Position numbers and translations under genes: made by a program. Of a DNA stretch of 64,000 nt, positions 47,553 to 55,411 are shown piece by piece. The stretch comes from a virus: positions 1-64,000 of IMG/VR virus record IMGVR_UViG_3300042557_000893; one strand, written 5' to 3'. Under the pieces are notes generated by a model. The model had not been told where the DNA came from. It saw only the letters and a list, made by a program, of their open reading frames with translations, and ran no database searches. Numbering within the stretch: position 1 is the first letter of the stretch; every line of letters begins with the position of its first letter.

Positions 47553-48902
47553 TTAGACACTATAAACAAATTCGGATATCAAACCCTTCTTAGCTTCATG
47601 CAGGTGCAATAACGCCGATCGCTTGTTACCTACAAACTTGTTGTGATAGTGATAATAGTCTGAGTTTGTCAGTGCAGGTATAATCCTGGAAACAAACCCA
47701 TTTTCTTCATTTTCAGTCACAAATTCTTTAGTCTTACGCCCATGGTAGTGTCCGGTGTAAAGCATGCGATGCTTAGAAGCACCCCACTGCTGAGGATACT
47801 CCACAGCATAGACCAATGGGTTATTTTTAGCTGTTACGTCCCCATGCTCAAAACAAAGCATGTTGTCCCCGTAAGTAATAACCTTTCGTTCTGCATAATC
47901 AATATTGAAGACTGTATTAGGCCACTTTCTAAAAGTCTGTGAAAGCGCGTGCAACAGGTGAAAGGAAGAAAGACGATCGTGATTTCCTGAGATAAAGACC
48001 ACCTCAAGATTATCACAAAATTGTTTAACATGAGAAATCGTCCATGCCAGCGCATCAAAAGCTTTTAAGTATGCTTCTGTGGCCATTTCTGAGTTTTCAA
48101 CCGGTGTGCCTTTGGTAGTAGTTCCAGAAAAGGTGTCCATATTAAGTGTATCAGGACCAATGATCATGATAACCTTTTCCATCGTATAATTTTTAAAACC
48201 CTTGGCAACAAGGTAATCAATAGAGTTTTTTAAGATATCACCCATATCACCGTTACCAACCTTGCCAAAATGTAGATCTTGTAAAGAAAGAACCCCGCAA
48301 ACTTTTTCTGACGACGTAGCGTTAATCCAGAAAGCTGCGGGGTCAATAGGTTCAAACTGAGGTAGTTTGTATTCTGAGAGCAGTTCTAAGAAGTTATGCT
48401 GAACTTGCTCTGCCTGGGGGATTCTGGTCACAAGCGCTGAAACCAACCACTTGGTACCTTTTTCTTTATTCCAATATTGCGATAACTTCCATTTAGTAGT
48501 GTCTATTTTAAGAATCTCAATAATTTCCTCTGCACTGCGAGGTTCTGTAGCAAAGATGCCAGTAATCTTAGAAGTGCCACTTTCTAAATCCTCATGTACT
48601 TCTACCACAGAGTTAGACTTGACTTCAGCTTTATGATATCGCATATCACCTGTAATCCCCAACTGCTCCTCCATTTCGTAAAGCTGTTCTTCTACAGAAA
48701 GCTCTGATTTAACGCCGGATAGCTTGTTTTGCACCATTTTCAACATAATGTCATCCATCTGTTGACCTACATTGTTGACAACAGAAATGATTTCTGCTCT
48801 AATCTTTTGGTACTGGCTTAAAGGAATACCCAAGCGTTCAGCTTCTGTATCAGCTGATCTTTTGCGTTTTAGACTGTTATAGACTGCTTCAATGATGTTC
48901 AT
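47553..48902 (-). CDS. Calcineurin-like metallophosphoesterase (449 aa)
   Basis: The metal-binding motifs of the calcineurin-like superfamily appear in order: SLQDLHFGK (DxH), IIGPDTLNMD (where GDxxxD is usual), FISGNHDRL (GNHD), CFEHGD and YTGHYHGRK (GHxH). The N-terminal 90 residues are helical and charged (SLKRKRSADTEAERLGIPLS). Related phosphoesterases include Mre11/SbcD nucleases and cyclic-nucleotide enzymes; the substrate cannot be told from sequence. Inserted among virion genes it may be a processing enzyme. The gene follows an intrinsic terminator and an A/T-rich 70-base segment with a TTTTGTAAAG string at 48926-48935, so it is probably transcribed on its own start. The GPD variant in the second motif is unusual. 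Confidence 0.85.
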   Translation of the reverse strand: MNIIEAVYNSLKRKRSADTEAERLGIPLSQYQKIRAEIISVVNNVGQQMDDIMLKMVQNKLSGVKSELSVEEQLYEMEEQLGITGDMRYHKAEVKSNSVVEVHEDLESGTSKITGIFATEPRSAEEIIEILKIDTTKWKLSQYWNKEKGTKWLVSALVTRIPQAEQVQHNFLELLSEYKLPQFEPIDPAAFWINATSSEKVCGVLSLQDLHFGKVGNGDMGDILKNSIDYLVAKGFKNYTMEKVIMIIGPDTLNMDTFSGTTTKGTPVENSEMATEAYLKAFDALAWTISHVKQFCDNLEVVFISGNHDRLSSFHLLHALSQTFRKWPNTVFNIDYAERKVITYGDNMLCFEHGDVTAKNNPLVYAVEYPQQWGASKHRMLYTGHYHGRKTKEFVTENEENGFVSRIIPALTNSDYYHYHNKFVGNKRSALLHLHEAKKGLISEFVYSV

Positions 48903-48976
48903 AGAATAGGGTTTAAGTTAGCAAACTTTACAAAACTACAGTATTTTTTGTAAAAATAGGTCGTTTTGACATTATC

Positions 48977-49009
48977 AAAAAAAGAAGACCCCTGGCTTTT
49001 GACCAGGGG
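48977..49009 (-). terminator. Intrinsic terminator after the fibronectin-like genes
   Basis: On the minus strand a perfect 7-bp stem CCCCTGG/CCAGGGG with loop TCAAAAG is followed by TCTTCTTTTTTT. It lies in the 173-base gap after the 81-aa gene, ahead of the phosphoesterase gene, as expected for a Rho-independent terminator. The remaining bases of the gap are A/T-rich. Confidence 0.85.
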
Positions 49010-49075
49010 CTCCTTCATCATATTACTGGAAAACCAACAAACCAGTGCAATGAATATCTAAATAAAATGTGCAAC

Positions 49076-49321
49076 TTAAGGAGCACACTCAACTTTATAG
49101 GCAAGCGCTGGGACTTCAGTAGATTCGTTTGTAGCACATATTTTTTTTACCTTAACATCATAACTAGTACCACACACAATTCCTTGAGTAATTACAATTG
49201 GAAGAGTAACACTAGCAGGATATGTCTGACAAATCCATGTGGGTGATGTATCAGGTTTATGACAAACTTGAAAATCAACTGCACCTGTTCCCTTGGTGAA
49301 ATTTATATTTAACTGTGGCAT
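49076..49321 (-). CDS. Small fibronectin-III-like protein (81 aa)
   Basis: The 81-aa product (starting MPQLNINFTKGTGAVDFQVC) has an FN3-like pattern: VTLPIVITQGIVCGTSYDVK and VKKICATNESTEVPA, with a Tyr before the last strands. Five Cys residues may form disulphides or bind metal. It is the last gene before a strong terminator and follows another FN3-like gene by 12 bases. It may be a small decoration or fibre subunit. This is inferred from fold pattern and neighbours. Confidence 0.6.
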   Translation of the reverse strand: MPQLNINFTKGTGAVDFQVCHKPDTSPTWICQTYPASVTLPIVITQGIVCGTSYDVKVKKICATNESTEVPALAYKVECAP

Positions 49322-49333
49322 ATCGTTTTATGT

Positions 49334-49882
49334 TTAAGAAACTGTGGCTACAAGATTTGTAACAGCTGCGCAAGCTGGTTGAGCTGGAATGGTAAAAGAA
49401 CCATTGCATGTCAATGTTTGAGTACAACCTACAGCCTGAATTGTAGCAGTATACGTATAAGTTGTATCCCATTCAAGATCTCTTGTAAATGTATAAGGAC
49501 CCGCTGTGTTAACGTTTTCTAAATGTGCACTTACTAAACCTGGCGCAAAGATTTGGACAGTTGTATATATTACATCTTGTCCACCAATGGCCGGTAACGT
49601 AAAAGTCACATCATCTAACGTAATGGAAGTTGTAATTGTAGGACACACCAGTTTTGCTGCACAAACATCAGCTCCGTCTGTCGGACCACCAACAGCACAC
49701 TGTGTAACAATTTGATACAGATAAACCGTATTATTGACTGCTGTAGTATCACTGTAACTGCTTGCCGTAGCATTGAGAGTTGCAATTGTAGAAAAACTAG
49801 TACTAGAAGTTTTTCTTTGAACAAGCTGGCCTGTAACATTTGCACCTGATGCAGGTGTCCAACTAAGATTAATTGTTGCCAT
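49334..49882 (-). CDS. Fibronectin-III-like appendage protein (182 aa)
   Basis: Two FN3-like units are visible: ATINLSWTPASGANVTGQLV through VYLYQIVTQC, and VTFTLPAIGGQDVIYTTVQI through YTYTATIQAVGC. I chose the ATG at 49882, which gives MATINLSW and an 8-base spacing after the upstream gene; a longer frame from 49930 would overlap that gene by 40 bases and add an unlikely N-terminus. Cys pairs (AVGC, TLTCNG, QPAC) recur across this gene cluster. FN3 domains are common in phage surface proteins, where they may bind carbohydrates. A surface-exposed role is inferred. Confidence 0.65.
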   Translation of the reverse strand: MATINLSWTPASGANVTGQLVQRKTSSTSFSTIATLNATASSYSDTTAVNNTVYLYQIVTQCAVGGPTDGADVCAAKLVCPTITTSITLDDVTFTLPAIGGQDVIYTTVQIFAPGLVSAHLENVNTAGPYTFTRDLEWDTTYTYTATIQAVGCTQTLTCNGSFTIPAQPACAAVTNLVATVS

Positions 49883-49890
49883 TATTAAAA

Positions 49891-50166
49891 TTATTGAGGA
49901 GTTGCTGTAAGATTTGTGGCTGCCAAACAACTTGTTGGAAGTTGTCCATCACAACACTGACATATTTTTGTAGCAAGAAGTTGCAAAATTTGGTTAAAAT
50001 CCATACCTGTAGTAACATTTATACAGGGAATATTTGGACCAGTGTATCTTACACAAGGTCCAGTAATTACTTCAGGACACGCTTCACCAACACATGCAGG
50101 TGGTAATGGAATATCTACAGGCGGCAGCTGTTGCTGGCAAGGTTGACAATTTTGATTATTAGACAT
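49891..50166 (-). CDS. Small Cys-rich protein with a fibre-anchor-like motif (91 aa)
   Basis: The first part is Cys/Pro-rich (NCQPCQQQLPPVDIPLPPAC). Then come CVRYTGPNIPCINVTTGMDF and a helix NQILQLLATKICQCCDG. The 'GPxIPCINVxxG' phrase also occurs near the N-terminus of the neighbouring 521-aa protein (CVIWNGPDIPCINVCQGDSI), so the two share a module. Similar phrases occur in fibre-type proteins of Bacteroidota phages, in my recollection. It probably attaches to the same site on the virion as the 521-aa protein or competes for it. Thirteen Cys residues make it exceptional in the window. Confidence 0.6.
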   Translation of the reverse strand: MSNNQNCQPCQQQLPPVDIPLPPACVGEACPEVITGPCVRYTGPNIPCINVTTGMDFNQILQLLATKICQCCDGQLPTSCLAATNLTATPQ

Positions 50167-50189
50167 TGTTTATTTATTTACAAAATATG

Positions 50190-51755
50190 TTAACAGGAAG
50201 TAACAGATGGGTTTAGTACTACTGATGTAGAACTCAAAGACACTACACACGAAAATGTTTTTAGTTCTGGAGTACAATGATTACTTGTGCATTCTTTAAA
50301 GCGTTCTCCCACATACGTGTATGTGCCAGAAGATTGACCTGTAGGAATTATAATTGAAACGTCATCTGTAGCAGGACTTGGGCAATTACCAGTAACAGCA
50401 AATCTTAGCACAGCAGTAATTGCAGGACCAGTGTTTACAACAACTTGTCCTGTTGCAGGACTATAAAGTGTAATAACAGCTGCACGTTGAGTAGCAGGAA
50501 GATTCTCATTATTACAAGGATATGTTATCTGAGCTGTTGTAGTTTGATCAGCAACACCCAACCTATACAAAATGGAGTTTAATCTAACCGGTCCAATAGC
50601 GTAACCATTTTCTGAATTGCCACAAGTGTAAACGGCATGTACTTCAGCAATATAAAACTTGGAAGTGTTTCCAACATTTGTAAAAACATGACTTGTTGCT
50701 GGATGATTTACTGTAGCTGTTGCAACAGGGCTACCTACTTTTGCAATACCATTCCACTCTGTAATTGTAACTACATATGCCATAGGATCTTCATAAGGCC
50801 CTGTTAAAGGATGATTCCAAGTAACAGTACACCCTGTTGAAGTAAGAGTAGTTATTTGTACATTGCTTGGAGCAATAGTTACGCACTCAGTTACTCCGGT
50901 TACAATTAAACTTTGCACTGCACAACGCATGTCGCAAATGGTAAGCCACAGGTTATTGAGAGAATCTGAAACTGTAACCGGTGTTGCAACCCAACCTGGC
51001 AAAGCAGACATCAATAATTCTTGATCGCACAACTGAGACGCTTGGTCAAGATCTGGGCACTCTTTGTTAATAGCAGCTGTTAGTGAAGCAAGACTTCCTA
51101 GCAAAGACTGTAATTGACAAAATTTTTGTTCAAAGTTAGAAAATGCTGTTGCGATCGGAAGTGTAAGACCATACGAAGTACCACTAGCACATTGTGTAGT
51201 GACAGTAATTGTAGGAGGTGTAGCTTCACTTAATTCTTCAAGTGTGTTTTCAACAGTTGTAACTCTTGTGGTTAAAGAGGTAAGCGCTGACTGCACACTT
51301 GCAATTGTAGTGAGAATTGTACAAATTCTATCTGCAAGATATGCACTGTAAGCATTTGGAAGTAACTGAGTTATCTGATCTCCATTTTGCGTAAAGTAAA
51401 GACATGCAGGCAATGCTATTGGACTAGCAGGAGAAGAAGTTGTTGTACCACCACAACAGTTATCTTCAATATTACAAACCTTATTAATCAACTCTTGCAA
51501 TACTTCCAAAAGTGTATTAGGAGTTTGTGAGCTTTGATCAACTATGCATTTGAAATCAAGAGATGTCACATCAATTACACCTATCGTGCTTTCACAAAGC
51601 AACTCTGCAAGTTGATGCACAACACTGTCAATAGAATCTCCTTGGCAAACATTAATGCAAGGAATGTCTGGACCATTCCAAATAACGCATGTAGATGCCA
51701 CAGGTATGCATGCATCCTTTGCGTTTATACTAGTATTGCTATTAACAGGTATCAT
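50190..51755 (-). CDS. Multidomain appendage/fibre protein with FN3-like domain (521 aa)
   Basis: Near the N-terminus lies the GPDIPCINVCQGDSIDSVV module, followed by helices and a Cys cluster (VCNIEDNCCGG). A helical coiled-coil-like region (VQSALTSLTTRVTTVENTLE) may trimerise. An FN3-like domain at about residues 287-400 (APSNVQITTLTSTGCTVTWN through AEVHAVYTC) is followed by a beta-rich C-terminus. The gene starts in a TAATG overlap with the 73-aa gene. Architecture (anchor, coiled coil, beta domains) suggests a fibre or spike on head or tail. Which part of the virion carries it is not visible from sequence. Confidence 0.65.
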   Translation of the reverse strand: MIPVNSNTSINAKDACIPVASTCVIWNGPDIPCINVCQGDSIDSVVHQLAELLCESTIGVIDVTSLDFKCIVDQSSQTPNTLLEVLQELINKVCNIEDNCCGGTTTSSPASPIALPACLYFTQNGDQITQLLPNAYSAYLADRICTILTTIASVQSALTSLTTRVTTVENTLEELSEATPPTITVTTQCASGTSYGLTLPIATAFSNFEQKFCQLQSLLGSLASLTAAINKECPDLDQASQLCDQELLMSALPGWVATPVTVSDSLNNLWLTICDMRCAVQSLIVTGVTECVTIAPSNVQITTLTSTGCTVTWNHPLTGPYEDPMAYVVTITEWNGIAKVGSPVATATVNHPATSHVFTNVGNTSKFYIAEVHAVYTCGNSENGYAIGPVRLNSILYRLGVADQTTTAQITYPCNNENLPATQRAAVITLYSPATGQVVVNTGPAITAVLRFAVTGNCPSPATDDVSIIIPTGQSSGTYTYVGERFKECTSNHCTPELKTFSCVVSLSSTSVVLNPSVTSC

Positions 51756-51976
51756 TACAGTGTATTGATTTTTTCTTCAATAGTAGACAACCCACAACAA
51801 AAGACTCTATTGCAAGATTTCATTTCTAATGCTCTTTCATGTATCTCTTTAAGATCACTAAGCATATCAGCACTATACGTCACTTTGCATTTTTTAATGC
51901 CGTAACGCTTTTTTTTGTACGCCGTGTAAACAGCATCCGCAAATAGTTTATTAATACTGACAGCTGCTGAGTTCAT
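51755..51976 (-). CDS. Small helical Cys-containing protein (73 aa)
   Basis: This 73-aa basic protein (INKLFADAVYTAYKKKRYGI) carries a C-terminal helix with Cys residues (MKSCNRVFCCGLSTIEEKI). It is coupled at both ends: ATGA with the zinc-ribbon gene and TAATG with the 521-aa gene. No family is recognised. The overlaps support a real gene. A chaperone or small structural role is possible. Confidence 0.55.
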   Translation of the reverse strand: MNSAAVSINKLFADAVYTAYKKKRYGIKKCKVTYSADMLSDLKEIHERALEMKSCNRVFCCGLSTIEEKINTL

Positions 51977-52152
51977 CAGGATGTTTTCTTAAAAGGATAA
52001 AAACTTTGCAACCCATCTAAGGAAGTTTTATTCTCAATTTGCTTAAGACCTTGTTCATAGGCTGTAATGCAATTTGAGCATACTTGAGCTCCATTTGACG
52101 CGGTCTTTAACTCACAAGAACAGTTAAGTTTACTTTGACAGTTTGGACACAT
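51976..52152 (-). CDS. Small zinc-ribbon-like protein (58 aa)
   Basis: The frame from ATG 52152 to TGA 51976 encodes 58 aa. Cys residues at 2, 5, 11, 13, 25 and 28 (MCPNCQSKLNCSC ... VCSNC) resemble a zinc ribbon with an extra CxC pair; a helix (AYEQGLKQIENKTSLDG) follows. It fills the 190-base space between two recognised genes and its stop overlaps the next start (ATGA). Zinc-ribbon miniproteins may act in protein-nucleic acid contacts or stabilise capsids. The metal-binding idea rests on Cys spacing only. Confidence 0.65.
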   Translation of the reverse strand: MCPNCQSKLNCSCELKTASNGAQVCSNCITAYEQGLKQIENKTSLDGLQSFYPFKKTS

Positions 52153-52166
52153 TTTAGTATTGGTTA

Positions 52167-52730
52167 TTAGTTATGACATGATACACACGCACCTGTCATG
52201 TATGATCTTAAAAGTTTTTCAGCATACGCAAGCATTTCTACACCTTGTTTAGGAGCATGACAATACTCTGCTTTTGCCTTAGCTGCATCAATATACATTT
52301 TAATATAACGCAGATCATGAAGTTTTTGATGCTGCTCTGGACCAGGTTCACAAGGTTCAAGCTGAACCTTACAAATTTCCTGGTGATACATGTTTACAAT
52401 GTTTGTTGTCCTCAAGTGATAGTATTCTACAAATACTTTGTCATTTGGTGAAACACTGTAACGAATTTTGTAAAGACCATCTGGAAGACTCACAGGTGTG
52501 TCTGACAAAGGATGTTGTAACCCCAAGTCTATAGCGTTAAGGTTTTTGACAAAATCAGCTTGTAGATCGGTGTAGTATTTTGGTACCAAAAAACCTGGAA
52601 GCCATATGTCCAATCGTGGACAATCTACATCTAGACCCTGAGCATACACAGATGCATCCCAGATGCGAAGAATAGTATCACATGCTGTGTCAGGAATGTC
52701 TAGCGCAAGTGTGTGTCTGATAGTTGCCAT
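52167..52730 (-). CDS. Conserved virion-region protein (187 aa)
   Basis: The N-terminal 110 residues are beta-rich (PRLDIWLPGFLVPKYYTDL, then GLYKIRYSVSPNDKVFVEYY), followed by a helical C-terminal half (DLRYIKMYIDAAKAKAEYCH, MLAYAEKLLRSYMTG) and a CVSCHN tail. I know similar proteins only as uncharacterised phage genes near connector genes. The preceding gap contains a terminator and the GTAAATTCT box, so this gene is probably the first of a transcript. The AGAGG string nine bases before ATG resembles a Shine-Dalgarno site, although Bacteroidota rarely depend on one. Confidence 0.6.
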   Translation of the reverse strand: MATIRHTLALDIPDTACDTILRIWDASVYAQGLDVDCPRLDIWLPGFLVPKYYTDLQADFVKNLNAIDLGLQHPLSDTPVSLPDGLYKIRYSVSPNDKVFVEYYHLRTTNIVNMYHQEICKVQLEPCEPGPEQHQKLHDLRYIKMYIDAAKAKAEYCHAPKQGVEMLAYAEKLLRSYMTGACVSCHN

Positions 52731-52734
52731 AATA

Positions 52735-52756
52735 AAACCTCTACATTAGAATTTAC
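52735..52756 (-). promoter_or_regulatory. Conserved intergenic box with Bacteroidota-like -33 spacing
   Basis: The minus strand reads GTAAATTCTAATGTAGAGG just before the start at 52730. TTTG at 52776-52779 lies exactly 20 bases upstream of TAAATTCT, the spacing of Bacteroidota -33/-7 promoters, though TAAATTCT departs from TAnnTTTG at the last bases. The upstream TTTG falls inside the terminator stem. This is the best promoter-like copy of the four. Confidence 0.5.
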
Positions 52757-52774
52757 AAAATTTTTAGGGTAAAA

Positions 52775-52818
52775 GCAAAAAAGGAGGGAAGAGAATTGAC
52801 CCTTCGCCTCCTTTTTGC
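52775..52818 (-). terminator. Intrinsic terminator after the 454-aa virion protein gene
   Basis: Arms GCAAAAAGGAGG and CCTCCTTTTTTGC pair, with one extra T in the second arm and a loop of about 19 bases. The T-run is part of the 3' arm, and the structure sits in the 109-base gap right after the 454-aa gene stop. This fits a Rho-independent terminator on the minus strand. Confidence 0.7.
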
Positions 52819-52839
52819 AATTACAATTGTTTGTAAGCC

Positions 52840-54204
52840 TTAAAGCTGTACTGCAAGTTGTACGTGATTACCGGCGCTAGTTAGCAAAGCGTTCATGTAA
52901 GTCTCAAAAGGAGTGCTCCGAGCAGACACAACAATCTTTACCAAATACTGGTCAGCATCCATCGTTCCAGATGGGTTGCTCGTGCGAGGTACACTGTGCA
53001 AAATGTGATACGCAAAGTAACGAGTACTGCGGCTCAAATCAGACAATGTGGTGTCATCCAATACTTCACGCATGCGTGGATCAGTTTGGAATGGCTCCTG
53101 AGCATAACGCTTAGAAAGAATAAGTTCACGAATCAATGTTTCACCAAAACCTTTGCCTTGATATGCAGTCTGCAATTCAGTGACAGTAAAACAAGAAGTT
53201 TGACAAGGATCACCTTCAGTGTCTACAACAGCAGCATAAATTTGAATAGGCTCAAGTTCATAATGATCCATTGGAGAGAAAGAGCAGTTGCCAAATGTAG
53301 TGTCAACATAGGCACCAGTCAAAACCAACATTGCGTCATTGGTATCAGGAAGAGAAGCACCTGTTTCAAGAGTGTAACTAGAAGTCAAAACTTCCTCGTA
53401 TACTTTCAAAGCAACAGTATCACCAGCGACTGTAGCAGCTTTGCTCAAGGTCAGTGTACCACCAGAAACACCAGTAATAAAGGTATTTTGTGGGATACCA
53501 GTACCAGTGATCATCTGACCGGCAGCAAGTCCTGCAGGAGTAGTTCCACCTGAGCCAGATGTAGTGTCAATGGTCAATGTAGTGCTGTTAGTAGTAGCAG
53601 CGGCAGCAAAACCTCCAACTTTAAAGTTGAAAACTTTTGCATTGACAAACTCTTTCATAATGGGAGACTCGTTGATCTGGTCTTTCCACTGAAGCAGTAC
53701 ACCTACAGGATCTGCGTTGTTGTTGCTTGAATCACAGCAAGGAGTTTTTGCATCAAGCGTCTGATACAAGTTATGAGTCAGAAAACGCAGTGCAGGTGAA
53801 CCTTTTACGTCAAGACGCAGACGATAGGTGGTGTTACAGGCAATACTTGTACAATTAAGAACAGACACACCAAGAACCTCATTGACAGGTGCAGCAGGCT
53901 CAGTAACGTAAAAAGCACTGACGTACTTTGGGTTGATGCCTTTTGACTTTACAGTCTCTTTGTATCCACCATGGAAAGGACCAATCTTGTCGGTAGTGTG
54001 AAAACTACCCTGAGCAAGATAAAAAAGTGGATTGCCTGAACTACCTGTGTAGGTGGGAGTACCTCCAAGGTTTTGAATTTGGTGGTCAGAAGCTCTGACA
54101 ACGCCAATTTGGCCAGCAGTCAACGTAAGAGTAGTGCCGGGAGTAGTGTTGAAACCAGCGGTTCCAACAAGCATTTTTTGAAATGCGTGGGGAAAATAAG
54201 CCAT
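52840..54204 (-). CDS. Probable major virion protein with beta insert (454 aa)
   Basis: The 454-aa protein begins MAYFPHAFQKMLVGTAGFNT, with strand-rich sequence and Cys pairs (SVLNCTSIACNTTY, KTPCCDSS). At about residues 196-268 it carries an Ig-like beta insert of a kind common in phage surface proteins (AGQMITGTGIPQNTFITGVS, then GTLTLSKAATVAGD). The C-terminal half is mixed alpha/beta. Placement in a two-terminator block with the Dps-like and connector genes suggests an abundant head or neck protein. Which virion part it forms I cannot decide. A leader with AACCCTTTAACCC precedes it, similar to that of the capsid gene. Confidence 0.65.
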   Translation of the reverse strand: MAYFPHAFQKMLVGTAGFNTTPGTTLTLTAGQIGVVRASDHQIQNLGGTPTYTGSSGNPLFYLAQGSFHTTDKIGPFHGGYKETVKSKGINPKYVSAFYVTEPAAPVNEVLGVSVLNCTSIACNTTYRLRLDVKGSPALRFLTHNLYQTLDAKTPCCDSSNNNADPVGVLLQWKDQINESPIMKEFVNAKVFNFKVGGFAAAATTNSTTLTIDTTSGSGGTTPAGLAAGQMITGTGIPQNTFITGVSGGTLTLSKAATVAGDTVALKVYEEVLTSSYTLETGASLPDTNDAMLVLTGAYVDTTFGNCSFSPMDHYELEPIQIYAAVVDTEGDPCQTSCFTVTELQTAYQGKGFGETLIRELILSKRYAQEPFQTDPRMREVLDDTTLSDLSRSTRYFAYHILHSVPRTSNPSGTMDADQYLVKIVVSARSTPFETYMNALLTSAGNHVQLAVQL

Positions 54205-54251
54205 TTTGTTAAAAATTAAGGGTTAAAAGAAAAAAAGGGTTAAAGGGTTGT

Positions 54252-54695
54252 TTATTGTAAGAACAAGAGTTTATACTTAGTTGAATTGATCAGACTCTTA
54301 ATTAAATCAAGATCATTTACAATTTCTGAGTAAGGCATTACTGTCTGTAACTCATTAACCATTGTATATAGCTCTCTCATATAATTTACACAATCTTCTA
54401 CAGAATACAAAGACCTTGGTGATTTTTCTGAAGAACAATCAAGAAGTATTTCACGTGCGCCTTGAAAACCTTCAGCAATGCTATCAACCATCCCTGGAAG
54501 TCCTTCATAAAAAGAACCAAGTGCAGTATGAGCAGCAAATGAACCAAGTCCAGTAACCTTCAAATGAAGTTTGTGAGTAGATACAGCAGCATTCATCAAT
54601 TCTGACACAAGAGCTGCAGTTTTTCCCTCCAAACTATCAGCAACAGGAGTTGTCATAGGACGTTTAAGTCGGTAAGTACTTAAAGATGTTTCCAT
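54252..54695 (-). CDS. Dps/ferritin-like protein with complete ferroxidase ligand set (147 aa)
   Basis: The helical 147-aa protein contains LHLKVTGLGSFAAHTAL and then YEGLPGMVDSIAEGFQG. His44, His56, Asp71 and Glu75 are spaced 12, 15 and 4 residues apart, the same spacing as the inter-subunit iron site of Dps (His31, His43, Asp58, Glu62 in the Listeria-type numbering). The H-x-W/V-x-G and D-x-I-A-E neighbourhoods also match. It starts in a TAATG overlap with the connector-like gene. I recall unnamed Dps-like proteins (DUF5856, from memory) in crAss-like phages. It could bind DNA or iron in the infected cell or the virion. The family call is strong on residues; activity is unknown. Confidence 0.75.
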   Translation of the reverse strand: METSLSTYRLKRPMTTPVADSLEGKTAALVSELMNAAVSTHKLHLKVTGLGSFAAHTALGSFYEGLPGMVDSIAEGFQGAREILLDCSSEKSPRSLYSVEDCVNYMRELYTMVNELQTVMPYSEIVNDLDLIKSLINSTKYKLLFLQ

Positions 54696-55393
54696 TAGTT
54701 GTTTGTTTGAGCGTTGGTTTTAGTACGTTGGTACTGATTAAAAAGTTCTGTGTCACCGGCCAAAATAGAAGCTGCTTCGTCAATGATCATCTCAACAATA
54801 TCATCTTTAAGTTCTGACTCCACATTTGCAGTAACAGCACCTGTAGCAGGATTTACACAATTTAGAAAACTTACAGGAGTAGGAAACCTATAGTATGTAA
54901 GACGTGGGTTAATCACTTGAAACTCATCATTATGATAGATTCTCAAACGATTACCTTGCATCGTTACAAAAGTTTCACCCCAATCTGCACTAGGTTTTCT
55001 AAATGGATCTGAAAGCAAAGAACTAACATCTGCAACCGCTACCAAATAGCAAGTCATCATAGTATCAGGACAACATTCTGTTCTACTATCAACTACTAAC
55101 GACTTGAAATGCAAGTAATTAGATGGAAGAGTAGTTGTTTCAAAATGCAAATTCTGGTTTGTACCAGTCATAGGAAATTCTGTCAAAAGTGTTTGTAAGT
55201 CATCTATCAGCATAATGGTAGATTCATCACCTTGTTTTCTGAGATTGTTACCTTGCAACTGACGTCGCACCCACTCTATCTGAGCCTTATTAAATGCTTC
55301 AGCAATCTGCCAACACTCAATGTTGTCATAGTCCAGAGAAGCAAGCTTGTTCAGCCGCTGCTTAATCTTTATCTGTAATAGATTGTTGTTCAT
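54695..55393 (-). CDS. Probable head-tail connector/ring protein (232 aa)
   Basis: The N-terminus is helical (QIKIKQRLNKLASLDYDNIE) and followed by a helix AEAFNKAQIEWVRRQLQG. The middle is beta-rich (HFKSLVVDSRTECCPDTM, RLTYYRFPTPVSFLN). The C-terminal helix ELKDDIVEMIIDEAASILAG, then GDTELFNQYQRTK, resembles the end of gp4-like connector/ring proteins in crAss-like phages. It lies between the 338-aa gene and the Dps-like gene, downstream of the capsid. A connector role fits both pattern and position, but the exact ring is undecided. Confidence 0.65.
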   Translation of the reverse strand: MNNNLLQIKIKQRLNKLASLDYDNIECWQIAEAFNKAQIEWVRRQLQGNNLRKQGDESTIMLIDDLQTLLTEFPMTGTNQNLHFETTTLPSNYLHFKSLVVDSRTECCPDTMMTCYLVAVADVSSLLSDPFRKPSADWGETFVTMQGNRLRIYHNDEFQVINPRLTYYRFPTPVSFLNCVNPATGAVTANVESELKDDIVEMIIDEAASILAGDTELFNQYQRTKTNAQTNN

Positions 55394-55411
55394 TTCTCAG
55401 TAGGGCACTGT

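Noticed and set aside
49883-49930. Longer start for the FN3-like gene at ATG 49930
   Set aside because: It would overlap the upstream gene by 40 bases and add 16 residues of unlike composition; ATG 49882 gives a clean MATINLSW start right after the upstream stop.
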